27,963 bases of DNA from Larix sibirica (taxonomy: Eukaryota > Streptophyta > Pinopsida > Pinales > Pinaceae): the NCBI GenBank assembly GCA_004151065.3, contig NWUY0300017747.1:69611-97573 (forward strand). Direction: 5' to 3'. The notes under the pieces are model-generated. The model ran no database searches. It was not told the origin of the DNA and saw only the letters and a list, made by a program, of their open reading frames with translations. The position numbers and the translations under genes are program-made. Below are positions 11,241-21,493 of this stretch, in pieces (the stretch's first letter is position 1; every line of letters begins with the position of its first letter).

Positions 11241-11546
11241 TGATTGGTTAATATTGACTCGGTTAAATAATGATTAAGATAATATTGTTTTGGTCAAATG
11301 GGTTCAACATTGGTTGTTTACATGCCTATGCTATTTGGTATACCATGGTATTATCATGTGATGAAGCCTATTCAAAGGCTTGAGTAACTCCATTTTAAAA
11401 TGCTTGTGAGTGGTTGGTATTGGTTGGATTAGCCATTGATTGGATGGATTGATCAAGGATAATGATCTATTGGTTGTTGGAATTAACAATAAATAGTTTC
11501 CAAGGTAAAAATTATTTCTCCTCTAATGCGATTTATTATTTCAAAA
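11241..11546 (+). repeat. 5' LTR of the compact element (copy 1)
   Basis: Begins TGATTGGTTAAT (TGTTTGG in the second block copy, closer to the TGTTG of the 3' LTR) and ends TTATTTCAAAA. It shares with the 3' LTR the blocks GATTAAGATAA, TTTTGGTCAAATGG, GGCTTGAGTAACTCCATT and ATTATTTC. It lacks most of the 99-bp internal duplication seen in the 3' LTR. Confidence 0.75.
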
Positions 11547-11560
11547 TTTGGCATCAGACC
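11547..11560 (+). other. Primer binding site of the compact element (copy 1)
   Basis: TTTGGCATCAGACC directly follows the 5' LTR. It differs at about two positions from the initiator tRNA-Met complementary core TGGTATCAGAGC, used by many plant LTR retrotransposons to prime minus-strand DNA. Confidence 0.7.
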
Positions 11561-12615
11561 TCAGTAGACCTAGACTCTCTCATCAGGGTGTCCTAGGTTA
11601 TTTGTGGACAATGGCTAGGGTTTTAGGGTTAGAGAAGGATACCTATCAATCCATAGGTGTGTCAGAGCTATTATTATCTTTGCAACCATGTTTGTATTCC
11701 CTATATGAGAATGAAGAAGAATATGAAGATGAAGAAATGCTCAATTCTTTTATTCCAATGGTGCTTATGGGATTGGGTGGGTTTATTTATTGATTTTTAT
11801 CAACGATGATTCTTTAGTGGTTTTTAATTTTTTCGGTTATCAATTATATGAGTGGGTGCTTACATATAGATGGAGGAAAGTGAGTGAAGAGGATTTTGAG
11901 GTTTGAGTTTGGCTCCAAATTCAATCCCATTGGATTTGAAGGAGAATGAATACATGGTCCTATATGACTTGGGGGTGATGCTCTGGGAGAAAGTAGAAAT
12001 GAAGCTCCTATATGAAGTGAAGGGAAAATGTAGGACATGTATGGATATGTGGTAGAGATTATGGGACCCAAGAGTGTGGATTCTAGGGATATATTCAATG
12101 GGATAGATATCTACAATGGGAATTGGGTTGAGGATGAAAAAGATGGCTATGAACTTGAAATCAAATTGTTTGTTAATACTAACATGCCCTACATAGAATA
12201 TCTTTACCAGGCCTTTGTTTCCCGTGGTGAGCCTCTCATATTAGAGAGGGTGAAACAATACATTCAACATATGAATTTAATAGGGATGGCCAAATAGGAG
12301 CTCAATTCCAAATTCCTTGTAGCCAATGAAAATCCCTTGAAATCCAAGTTCCATGAGAAAGGCATGGAAGGAAAGCAAACTCCACCTCCCCATTCTCTAG
12401 TTGTCAAGGACGGTTTGAATACCATTTGCAAAATCAAGAAGTTCCATTGTAGGGATTGTAGTATATTCAATATTCTCATGGATGAGAATATATGGAATGG
12501 TTTCACCTAGAGTAATGCTAAAATTATGGGAGATGTTGGCGATTATTTCTCAATATTTGATGGTGCCATCATAGATGTCATTGAGAATTTGTAGCAGTAC
12601 AAGATTCTCATTTAG
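11548..12615 (+). pseudogene. Decayed internal ORF of the compact LTR element, unknown protein (copy 1)
   Basis: I do not recognise this protein. One frame runs from the primer binding site to about 12615, broken only by stop codons (for example 11791 TGA, several TGA/TAG between 11800 and 12030, 12295 TAG, 12592 TAG) and with no obvious frameshift. Two open stretches stand out. 11548-11793 has an acidic YENEEEYEDEEM run near its end. 12037-12297 begins MYGYVVEIMGP and contains NGNWVEDEKDGYELEIKLF. Downstream in frame lies FHCRDCS. There is no zinc knuckle, protease or polymerase motif. It may be a diverged gag, a fragment of a larger element's ORF, or a captured host sequence. Codons are not obviously plant-gene-like, but the length of one frame argues for former coding. 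Confidence 0.45.
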
Positions 12616-12900
12616 AAATGAATATTTAGGGATGAGGGATGTTGTGGAAAAAGAATCACATAAAAGATAGATGATAAATAAGTAATAGACTCACTATATT
12701 TTAATATTTTTATGGAGTTGGATTTAATCATAATGTAAATGGACATATGGCTACAAGACCTATTTAGGAATGCATACCTCTAGTTTCATAATTCCCCAAT
12801 ATAAAGTCTACACAAAGACCTAAGTGATAGGGGTCATGGTGTATTCTTGATACCTGGTTAAAACTTCGAGGTGGGTTCATGTATACCCAAAGAATGGTTT

Positions 12901-12910
12901 AAAGGGAGGA
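12901..12910 (+). other. Polypurine tract of the compact element (copy 1)
   Basis: AAAGGGAGGA lies one base before the TGTTG start of the 3' LTR, the position where plus-strand DNA synthesis is primed. Confidence 0.75.
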
Positions 12911-12911
12911 A

Positions 12912-13330
12912 TGTTGTCTTAACATTGACTTAGTTAAAGAGTGATTAAGATAACATTGTTTTGGTCAAATGGATTTACCATTAGTCATTTATGAGCCCAT
13001 GGTATTCAATATCCCATGGTATTAACATGTGATAAATCCCATTTAATGGCTTGAGTAACTCCATTGTAAAATTCATGTGAGTGGCTGGTATTGGATGGAT
13101 TGGCCATGCCACCAAATTCACTAAGGATAATAGAACTAATGGTCATTGGTTTTCTCAATAAAGGGTTTCTAGGGTAAAAATTCTTGTTCCTCATATGTTT
13201 GCTCGCTTCTTATGTGAGGCCAAGGATAATAGAACTAATTGACATTGGTTTTCTCAATAAATGGTTTCTAGGGAAAAAAAATTGTTCCTCATATGTTTGC
13301 TTTCTTCTTATGTGAATTATTATTTCGACA
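12912..13330 (+). repeat. 3' LTR of the compact element with internal duplication (copy 1)
   Basis: Begins TGTTG and ends CGACA, giving imperfect inverted termini. It is 419 bp against 306 bp for the 5' LTR, and most of the excess is a tandem duplication of about 99 bp. Confidence 0.75.
13123..13318 (+). repeat. 99-bp tandem duplication inside the 3' LTR (copy 1)
   Basis: Two units beginning AAGGATAATAGAACTAA start at 13123 and 13222 and run through GGTTTTCTCAATAAA, TTCCTCATATGTTTGC and TCTTATGTGA. They differ at several positions, so the duplication is not recent. The 5' LTR has only one diverged version of this stretch. Confidence 0.85.
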
Positions 13331-16300
13331 ATAAGGCCATGGCATAGGTTTGGAGAGTCAATTCTCCAAGGCCATGAAGACTAACACTAGAGTCATCATT
13401 GTGTGGTATAAATCCAATAGTAGCAATAACATTTTTTGAAAAGGTGTTCCTCACACCTATTTCAAGCATGAGGACAATGTAAGAAAGTATAAGGATTATC
13501 CTCTCCTTCTATTTTAGTGGGATATGCATGTATTCAATTTTTGGTAGAGTTTGAATTTCCTGATGGTGACACCTTTTCTCTAGAGTTTTGAGTTTAGGAC
13601 TCTGTCTTGCATCACTTTTCCATATGTAATAGCATACCCCATGATTGTTACACCCAACTACTTGTTGTAAAGTGGTAACCTTGGTGGCCTTTATATAATT
13701 TTTTACCAGGGAAACTATAAGTGGGAAGTGTTTGTGGTATCCAAGATAGGTTCTTAACATCCAACTAATCTCACTTAGAGGGTGTCTATCTTCTAGAGGG
13801 TGTTTCCACCTTGGTTGATTCTTACATGAGGGTTACCATAACTATCTCTCACACCTTCATTTTTTTAAAATGGGACCTCACCATACTATATTGACCTTCA
13901 AAAGGCCTTTATTTAGATACTCATTGATTGGAGTATGGAATTAAACACCCTCCACTGATTTTTGGGAGAGTGAGCTTGCTTGCTTGTATCTTAAGGAGTA
14001 TTTTATAGGTCTATGTTGACTATAATTTTTTGACCCCATAGAAGGCCTTATATATTTTCTTATTTCTTAATTGGATGTTATAGATTAATTTACTAAGAAT
14101 ACCAACCAAGGTATCCTTATGTTTTTCCTTTGTTTGGAAACATTGGTGCCCCCTTAATTCCCACCTTGATTCTTCTTGGATCCAGTGTTGGATTCTCGGT
14201 TTGGTTGTTTTGAAACCATACTGTCTTTAATTCTCATGATGCTTCCCAAATAACAATTATATGTCAATATAATCAAAACCCCTTGCTTCCTTCGCAAGCC
14301 TAATGGATTCCTTTTTTTCTACCTTATCTTGTGAAATTATCCCATCCAGATCGATTAATACCCATAAGTATTATGGGAATAAGAAGAGAAAGACTATGAA
14401 AAAGTAGAGAAGATGATGATACAATACCCAAGCCAAGGTGAGTTATTCTAGGGAAAAAACCCCAACAAATGAGAGTCATATTAGGGAAAATTCCTCATCT
14501 AGTGCAATTCATATATTATGGGAAAGAAACTAAACACTAAAATACATGCAATGGGAAAGAAAATAACGATTTCATATCATGGAAGGAGTATTAATATTGT
14601 TGACAAGCATACACAAATATGATCTAATCCTAAGTTCCCCTATAAAATTTTAAAGGGAGATCACCTTACTATTTTGAGCCCTGCTATTATATAGGTACAA
14701 ATAAAGTGGTCCTTGTCTCAAGGATATTTTCCTCCTAAAAATATATGGTTTCAAAAGATCCCATTCAACCTTTAGTTGATGAACATAATATTTCCCACTT
14801 CGCCTTGGGATGAGAATATTGTGTCAAAAAAAAATGGGACTCAACACCCTCCAAAAAACATCTTTTATTGCTATTTTAATACAATGAAGATACAATACTT
14901 GCACAAATACTACCAATTTAATTTGAATGAGAATTGAAGGCCAATAAAATCCCTTCTCAATAAGAAGTGAATGAAAATATAATATTTCGGATCAGAAGAT
15001 CTAGATCCTAAAACAATTAATAATACAGTTTGCAAGTGATTAATTAAGTGACAAAATCATGAGATTCATCAACAAAAAAAGTGATTCAAATCTCTTTCAT
15101 AAACACAATATTCCATTCTATGTAAAGAATTAATCAATAATTACATATAGGCATTTCAAATCACTTCGGAAGGAAATTCGAATTGGTATTAGGAAGGACA
15201 TTTGAATTGATCTCTAGTACATGAAAACTTAGTTAGGGATTACTAGAAATTAAATTCCCTTAATTAGCCATTCAATCTATCAAAGATGAGTTAAAAATCT
15301 CATCACTAAAATAAGTGGAAAAGTGGAGGATTATACATGTAAACGAAAGGAACAATTGCATGATCAACACATGCATGTGAGGAATATTCTAAAAATACGA
15401 AAGGATGATGCTGCTAGCTCATAATAGAAAATGAGGGTGCTTGTAGTTCTTGATTAGTGGACTTAACTCCCTAGAATCACTCCACAAGTAAAACATGTTG
15501 CATGGGACCCTACAATCAAGAAAATAGACCCTAATCAAAGGAATTCCCCTCTAATTGCAAGAAATACACCCATTAGAGCATGATTACACTCTCCATGGCA
15601 TCAATATCTCACCTAGGGGCTTAGATCTTGATCTCATGATTACACTAGTCCAAATTTGACTCAATTTGACCATTTCATCCACTAGAGAGCTTCATCCCTA
15701 TATTCAAGGGAGAAATATGCTATTTATATATTATGGAAGTGATCCTCATGTCTATTTTTAGCAATTGTGTGGGAATTCTTTCAATTAGGGTCTATTTCCT
15801 TGATTTTTAGGTCTGATGAGTTGTAGATTGGTGGTATCTCCTTTATATTCATTGTTGTCCATTTATTTAGCACTTGAATACTTACTCTTGTTGAGATAGT
15901 TCAAATTTGAAGAGCCTAAGGGCATGATAAGGTTTGGTCCATTCACGACATAAACCTATAGTTTAAACCTCAAACTATTATTCACCATCATATATTGCAA
16001 ATTTAACCACGACCATTTGATAATATTGGGTTCCCAAATAGAACTATGACCTTACAATTTTGTAGTCAAAACCTCTTTTAATTAACAAAATTAATATTTT
16101 TAACAAACTAAAAATTCCTCCCTTATTTTTCTCAAATAATTTTGCCATTCTTTCTGGTAACCAACAAGAGATAACCCATGGTTCTATAAAAAACACCATT
16201 TGATGAATAAAATTGTGATCTTTCATAGGAACATTTCATCAAACACTTCATGTGTAAATTCTAATTAACTCTTATAAACAATAATTGCAGTCTATATAGC

Positions 16301-16574
16301 CTCACTATTGTAACCAAGAGCATGGATACCACTGTGCAGCATTCCCATCCATCATTTTGACCACATGATGGGTAGTTTGGAATGTAAAACTCATGTAGTG
16401 GTTCCCTTACATTATTAGAGTCCCATATTTATCTCATAATGCTTTAATGATCCTTGCCAATTTTATATTTCACTCTTTGTTTGGTCTAATAAGATGCATA
16501 ATTGAACAATATCCGGTGTTCTCCTTTGCATTGTCTTATTTGATTATTTATTAATTATTATGAATTCATTTACC
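13331..16574. other. AT-rich non-coding part of block copy 1, right of the compact element
   Basis: About 3.2 kb with no frame longer than about 83 codons and no motif I recognise. 13500-14300 reads as short hydrophobic stretches between many stops and could be an old gene or LINE relic, but I cannot support either. No tandem repeats stand out. Confidence 0.5.
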
Positions 16575-16612
16575 GCAAGGGTGTAGCTCAACCATCGATT
16601 CGCTTGATATGA
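16575..16612 (+). mobile_element. SINE 5' stub, cut at an N (copy 1)
   Basis: Identical to the first 38 bp of the complete SINE at 24738-24940, including the box A-like TGTAGCTCAACC. The sequence then stops at the N at 16613 and Copia LTR sequence begins. Confidence 0.75.
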
Positions 16613-16613
16613 N
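16613..16613. other. Single N ending block copy 1 (probable assembly join)
   Basis: The block and the SINE are cut here in mid-element, and unrelated LTR sequence starts at the next base. In copy 2 the equivalent position reads straight through. Confidence 0.75.
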
Positions 16614-16745
16614 TGTTGTTATAAGGTTTGCAAGCACCAACTTGCTGAAGACACCAATCTCCTCCATTGAGCACCAATTTGTTGTTACAATGTTTGCAAG
16701 CACCAACTTGCTGGAGACACCAATCTCCCTGGTTGAGCACCACCT
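16614..16745. repeat. 66-bp perfect-register tandem duplication in LTR C
   Basis: Units 16614-16679 and 16680-16745 both begin TGTTGTTA and contain GCAAGCACCAACTTGCTG and GACACCAATCTCC and end GAGCACCA. They differ at about ten positions without an indel. Short ORFs on both strands here merely echo the repeat. Confidence 0.9.
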
Positions 16746-17039
16746 CAACAAATATTTTGTAGGAACCCACCTACTTTCTGTTATGTTGTTCTTTAGATCT
16801 GGTAACCTTCTTGAGTCCCTATAACATGATCTTTGCACTTCCTGTAACTTCCTAGATTAAATATTGCATTATTGCTTACTTCAAGTCTTTCTTCTGCAAC
16901 AACTTGCCTGTTTGCACGTTGCACTTTGCAAAACACATCTAACTCATGTGACCATTTTTCTTTTGTGTTGCAAAACAATTCTAACTTTTGTACACAAATG
17001 TATGTTCTTGCATTGTTGCACTCTGCTCCGTCACGCTCT

Positions 17040-17310
17040 ACTCTATGCAAGACTACTATCACACTCCACTCTGCGCAAGACTACTATCACACTTTGCTCT
17101 GCGCAAGAATATTGTCACACTCTATTCTGTCACACTCTACTCTGCACAAGATAATCTTCACTACTGTCACACTCTACTCTGACCCACTCTACTCTACATA
17201 AGATACTCTTCACTACTATCACACTTTTCTCTCTTGCACTTTCTTCTGTGCAAGACAATGTTCACTACTATCACACTCTACTCTACTCTATGCAAGATAG
17301 TCTTCACTAC
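17040..17310. repeat. Minisatellite-like array in LTR C (CACTCTACTCTGCGCAAGAC-type units)
   Basis: Repeated units of roughly 27-28 bp at the left, grading into longer and less regular units, share CACTCTACTCTG, GCAAGA and CACTACTATCACAC. The simple pyrimidine-rich composition produces overlapping ORFs on the plus strand (16864-17201), which I treat as artefacts. Confidence 0.8.
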
Positions 17311-17329
17311 TACACAGTATACAACTTCT

Positions 17330-17470
17330 GCACTGCTTCATCTTCTGCATGAAAACATCTGCAACTTCCACTTCTGTAAGAAAACATTTGTAGCTTCTGC
17401 ATAGCTTCTTTTGCAAGAAAACATATGTAGCTTCTACATAGCTTCTTCTGCAAGAAAACATCTCTTCCTC
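17330..17470. repeat. Short tandem repeats in LTR C (CTTCTGCAAGAAAACAT units)
   Basis: At least four copies of a unit containing TTCTGCAAGAAAACAT and TGTAGCTTCTGCATAGC occur head to tail at a spacing of roughly 35-40 bp. The last leads into GAAAACATCTCTTCCTC, which is shared with LTR A at about 6104. Confidence 0.8.
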
Positions 17471-18060
17471 TTTACAAGGTGTGCCTTCTTCCTTTGACCA
17501 TCTTAAATACCCTAAGAAAAACCTTCAAGAGAATTTCATAAAAAATATCTTCAAAATACAAAAAACATCTTTAGATCCATTTTCAAGCTCTAGAAGACCT
17601 TCCTCTTCCACAAGTGTGCACCTTTTTCAAAGCTCCATTAGTGGATGATTGAATACATAAAATGATGAGAGCACTCCCCTTATTTATACAAGTCCTAAAT
17701 CACTTTTTGGGCCAACATAGCATTGTTCAATATCCCGACAGGGCTGACCTAACATTCTAGTTGGGTTGACTTTACATATTCTTTCATATCTCCTCATTCC
17801 TATGGAGTTAGAGGGATTTCCATATACCGTTGGAAAGGTCTCGAAAAAAGATTTCCAACCATGTAATCTAAACTCCAATTTGAGCTAGGCATATAGATTA
17901 AAAGTTCCTTCAAAGACAAGGTATCTAAATTGGGCATCCAAAAACAATATTTCCAACAATCTTAATCTTGCAATCTTTGTCTGTAGTCTCCACTATCTTT
18001 GACATTAATGATAACAATATATTCTTTCCTTTGACATCAATGACAACAATATTTCCAACA

Positions 18061-19403
18061 ATGCACTCATAGGTAACATGCAGATAGAATCAACACTTCC
18101 AAACGTGCTCAACACGCATGTTCTTCCAACAACTTGGTTAGCATAAAAGGGCCATTCATAAAAAAAAAATTAGGATGGATAAGTAAAATTTAAATGTTAG
18201 TTACTAGATTCATTCACATAACAAACAAAGTAAGGTTATTAGGAAATATAATCATTAATCTATATCCACTATCAATGGTTATGCCTCCTTAGTAACTTTT
18301 CTAGTTCATAAACATGTGCTAATAAGTGCTCATTTTGATTTCCTATGAGATATGAAACTTTGTTTAATAGAAAGTTCATATATACATGCCTTTCTTTACA
18401 TAAAATATCATACAATGGTCCTTCCCTTTAGGAAAAGAGCATCTACCTCCTGAAGGTGAAAAAATGGTAATTTGCTTGGATTTCTAGCTTTTGAATCTTG
18501 TTCTTTTGTAGGTTTTGAAGGGTTTGATATTCAGTTCTATTAAATTTGATAGTTTCTAATTACTTTTTTTAGCTTCTTCATTGGTTTCAAATACATTTAA
18601 TGTTCTTCTAGTCATTTGGAACAGAAAACTATTCCTAAAACTTGCAAATATGTTTTGTGTTTTTTGAATTTTTAGGTTGCATATGCTTGTTTCTTTAAGA
18701 ACAATAGCATACATATGCATGTTATGTATATTCAAAATCATGCATGAAATGTTCTATACACTCATTTAATCATGTAAAGGAGGTATGCATGCAAAATGCT
18801 CATTTTGTTACCCTAAAAAGTGCAAACAATTGCCAAAATTTGCAAATCCAAGTTCTATATTTTTTCTTAGAGGCTTCGTTTGTTGGATAGAGACCTTAAA
18901 AAAATTACTATTTAAGATGTTTTCCATCATTTATTGCATGGCATATTTAATTTTTTTTTAAACTTAACATTAAAAGTAATCAAAATTTTCATATTTTTTT
19001 TTGTTCATCCGTGGATCTATTAGGTAGTTAGATGCAATTGGAAATGATTTCATTTAAAGGAAAGATCAAATATATTTCAATAGGATTCTCTCATGAAAAT
19101 CATAAAGAATTATGTTCTTTGGTTACAATAATATCCTAAAAATAATTCATTACATTTAAGGTTTTAAAAAGCTCTACTTGCTTCTTATGCTTTTTGTATT
19201 TTTTTTAAGCATTTCCTTCAAAGTTTAAATATTTTTTTCCCATATGTAAGAATTCACTTTTTCTATTTTTTTCATTTGTTAACATCATCCTTTTCTCTCT
19301 TCCACATCTCTCTAAGTAAAAATATCCATTAAAATCAATGTAACTAAAATGATTTAGAATTAAATTTTTTCAATAGAAAACCTATAGTAGTATAGGTTAT
19401 AGG
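18061..19403. other. AT-rich non-coding part of block copy 2
   Basis: Same sequence as 9898-11240. Nothing gene-like is seen. Confidence 0.6.
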
Positions 19404-21493
19404 TGTTTGGTTAATATTGACTCGGTTAAATAATGATTAAGATAATATTGTTTTGGTCAAATGGGTTCAACATTGGTTGTTTACATGCCTATGCTATTTG
19501 GTATACCATGGTATTATCATGTGATGAAGCCTATTCAAAGGCTTGAGTAACTCCATTTTAAAATGCTTGTGAGTGGTTGGTATTGGTTGGATTAGCCATT
19601 GATTGGATGGATTGATCAAGGATAATGATCTATTGGTTGTTGGAATTAACAATAAATAGTTTCCAAGGTAAAAATTATTTCTCCTCTAATGCGATTTATT
19701 ATTTCAAAATTTGGCATCAGACCTCAGTAGACCTAGACTCTCTCATCAGGGTGTCCTAGGTTATTTGTGGACAATGGCTAGGGTTTTAGGGTTAGAGAAG
19801 GATACCTATCAATCCATAGGTGTGTCAGAGCTATTATTATCTTTGCAACCATGTTTGTATTCCCTATATGAGAATGAAGAAGAATATGAAGATGAAGAAA
19901 TGCTCAATTCTTTTATTCCAATGGTGCTTATGGGATTGGGTGGGTTTATTTATTGATTTTTATCAACGATGATTCTTTAGTGGTTTTTAATTTTTTCGGT
20001 TATCAATTATATGAGTGGGTGCTTACATATAGATGGAGGAAAGTGAGTGAAGAGGATTTTGAGGTTTGAGTTTGGCTCCAAATTCAATCCCATTGGATTT
20101 GAAGGAGAATGAATACATGGTCCTATATGACTTGGGGGTGATGCTCTGGGAGAAAGTAGAAATGAAGCTCCTATATGAAGTGAAGGGAAAATGTAGGACA
20201 TGTATGGATATGTGGTAGAGATTATGGGACCCAAGAGTGTGGATTCTAGGGATATATTCAATGGGATAGATATCTACAATGGGAATTGGGTTGAGGATGA
20301 AAAAGATGGCTATGAACTTGAAATCAAATTGTTTGTTAATACTAACATGCCCTACATAGAATATCTTTACCAGGCCTTTGTTTCCCGTGGTGAGCCTCTC
20401 ATATTAGAGAGGGTGAAACAATACATTCAACATATGAATTTAATAGGGATGGCCAAATAGGAGCTCAATTCCAAATTCCTTGTAGCCAATGAAAATCCCT
20501 TGAAATCCAAGTTCCATGAGAAAGGCATGGAAGGAAAGCAAACTCCACCTCCCCATTCTCTAGTTGTCAAGGACGGTTTGAATACCATTTGCAAAATCAA
20601 GAAGTTCCATTGTAGGGATTGTAGTATATTCAATATTCTCATGGATGAGAATATATGGAATGGTTTCACCTAGAGTAATGCTAAAATTATGGGAGATGTT
20701 GGCGATTATTTCTCAATATTTGATGGTGCCATCATAGATGTCATTGAGAATTTGTAGCAGTACAAGATTCTCATTTAGAAATGAATATTTAGGGATGAGG
20801 GATGTTGTGGAAAAAGAATCACATAAAAGATAGATGATAAATAAGTAATAGACTCACTATATTTTAATATTTTTATGGAGTTGGATTTAATCATAATGTA
20901 AATGGACATATGGCTACAAGACCTATTTAGGAATGCATACCTCTAGTTTCATAATTCCCCAATATAAAGTCTACACAAAGACCTAAGTGATAGGGGTCAT
21001 GGTGTATTCTTGATACCTGGTTAAAACTTCGAGGTGGGTTCATGTATACCCAAAGAATGGTTTAAAGGGAGGAATGTTGTCTTAACATTGACTTAGTTAA
21101 AGAGTGATTAAGATAACATTGTTTTGGTCAAATGGATTTACCATTAGTCATTTATGAGCCCATGGTATTCAATATCCCATGGTATTAACATGTGATAAAT
21201 CCCATTTAATGGCTTGAGTAACTCCATTGTAAAATTCATGTGAGTGGCTGGTATTGGATGGATTGGCCATGCCACCAAATTCACTAAGGATAATAGAACT
21301 AATGGTCATTGGTTTTCTCAATAAAGGGTTTCTAGGGTAAAAATTCTTGTTCCTCATATGTTTGCTCGCTTCTTATGTGAGGCCAAGGATAATAGAACTA
21401 ATTGACATTGGTTTTCTCAATAAATGGTTTCTAGGGAAAAAAAATTGTTCCTCATATGTTTGCTTTCTTCTTATGTGAATTATTATTTCGACA
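19404..21493 (+). mobile_element. Compact 2.09-kb LTR element (copy 2)
   Basis: Duplicate of 11241-13330 with the same parts: 5' LTR 19404-19709, primer binding site 19710-19723, polypurine tract 21064-21073, 3' LTR 21075-21493 with the 99-bp duplication from 21286, and flanks ATAGG and ATAAG. Its 5' LTR starts TGTTTGG and copy 1 starts TGATTGG, so copy 2 keeps the base expected from the 3' LTR (TGTTG) at that position. It is not an independent insertion, because its flanks are shared with copy 1. Confidence 0.75.
19711..20778 (+). pseudogene. Decayed internal ORF of the compact LTR element (copy 2)
   Basis: Same unrecognised frame as 11548-12615, including the same premature stops and the open stretches 19711-19956 and 20200-20460. 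Because the stops are shared, the frame was already dead before the block was duplicated, if the duplication is real. Confidence 0.45.

Larger units (their letters stand above)
11241..13330 (+). mobile_element. Compact 2.09-kb LTR element, probably non-autonomous (copy 1)
   Basis: Two homologous direct repeats (11241-11546 and 12912-13330) flank 1,365 bp. A primer-binding-site-like TTGGCATCAGAC follows the left repeat and a purine tract AAAGGGAGGA precedes the right one. Flanks ATAGG (11236-11240) and ATAAG (13331-13335) match at four of five bases, consistent with a 5-bp target-site duplication. The internal region has one long decayed frame and no visible protease, RT, RNase H or integrase, so mobilisation would have required enzymes from another element. 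The LTRs have diverged (very roughly 80% identical by eye), so the insertion is old. The size fits small non-autonomous classes (TRIM/LARD/TR-GAG-like), but the ORF does not identify which. Confidence 0.75.
9898..16612. repeat. 6,715-bp duplicated block, copy 1
   Basis: Corresponds base for base to 18061-24775 at a constant offset of 8,163. Reading the two copies side by side I noticed only three substitutions (9898 g/a, 11243 a/t, 14567 c/t) and no indel. Both copies start at the base after a Copia LTR terminus. Copy 1 ends at the N at 16613, whereas copy 2 continues into a complete SINE. See findings for artefact versus real duplication. Confidence 0.97.
16614..18060 (-). repeat. Copia LTR C, nearly complete
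   Basis: The terminal part (18060-17535) aligns with LTR A (6714-6163) and LTR B, and begins TGTTGGAAATATTG on the minus strand. The middle carries CACTCTACTCTG-rich tandem repeats like those of LTR A but more extended, and the left part shares the CACCAACTTG/CACCAAT theme with about 5260-5340 of LTR A. The last roughly 220 bp, the primer binding site and the element body are missing at the N. Confidence 0.75.

Noticed and set aside
11548-11793. Stand-alone gene on the plus strand
   Set aside because: The ORF overlaps the primer binding site of the LTR element, and its frame continues past its stop as a decayed internal ORF.
12264-13760. Minus-strand ORFs at 12264-12506, 13006-13194 and 13509-13760
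   Set aside because: The first two lie antisense to the internal ORF and the 3' LTR of the compact element; the third has no motif or context that supports coding.
16566-17201. Several overlapping ORFs of 60-109 codons on both strands
   Set aside because: They are by-products of the 66-bp duplication and the pyrimidine-rich minisatellite inside Copia LTR C; there are no protein-like motifs.
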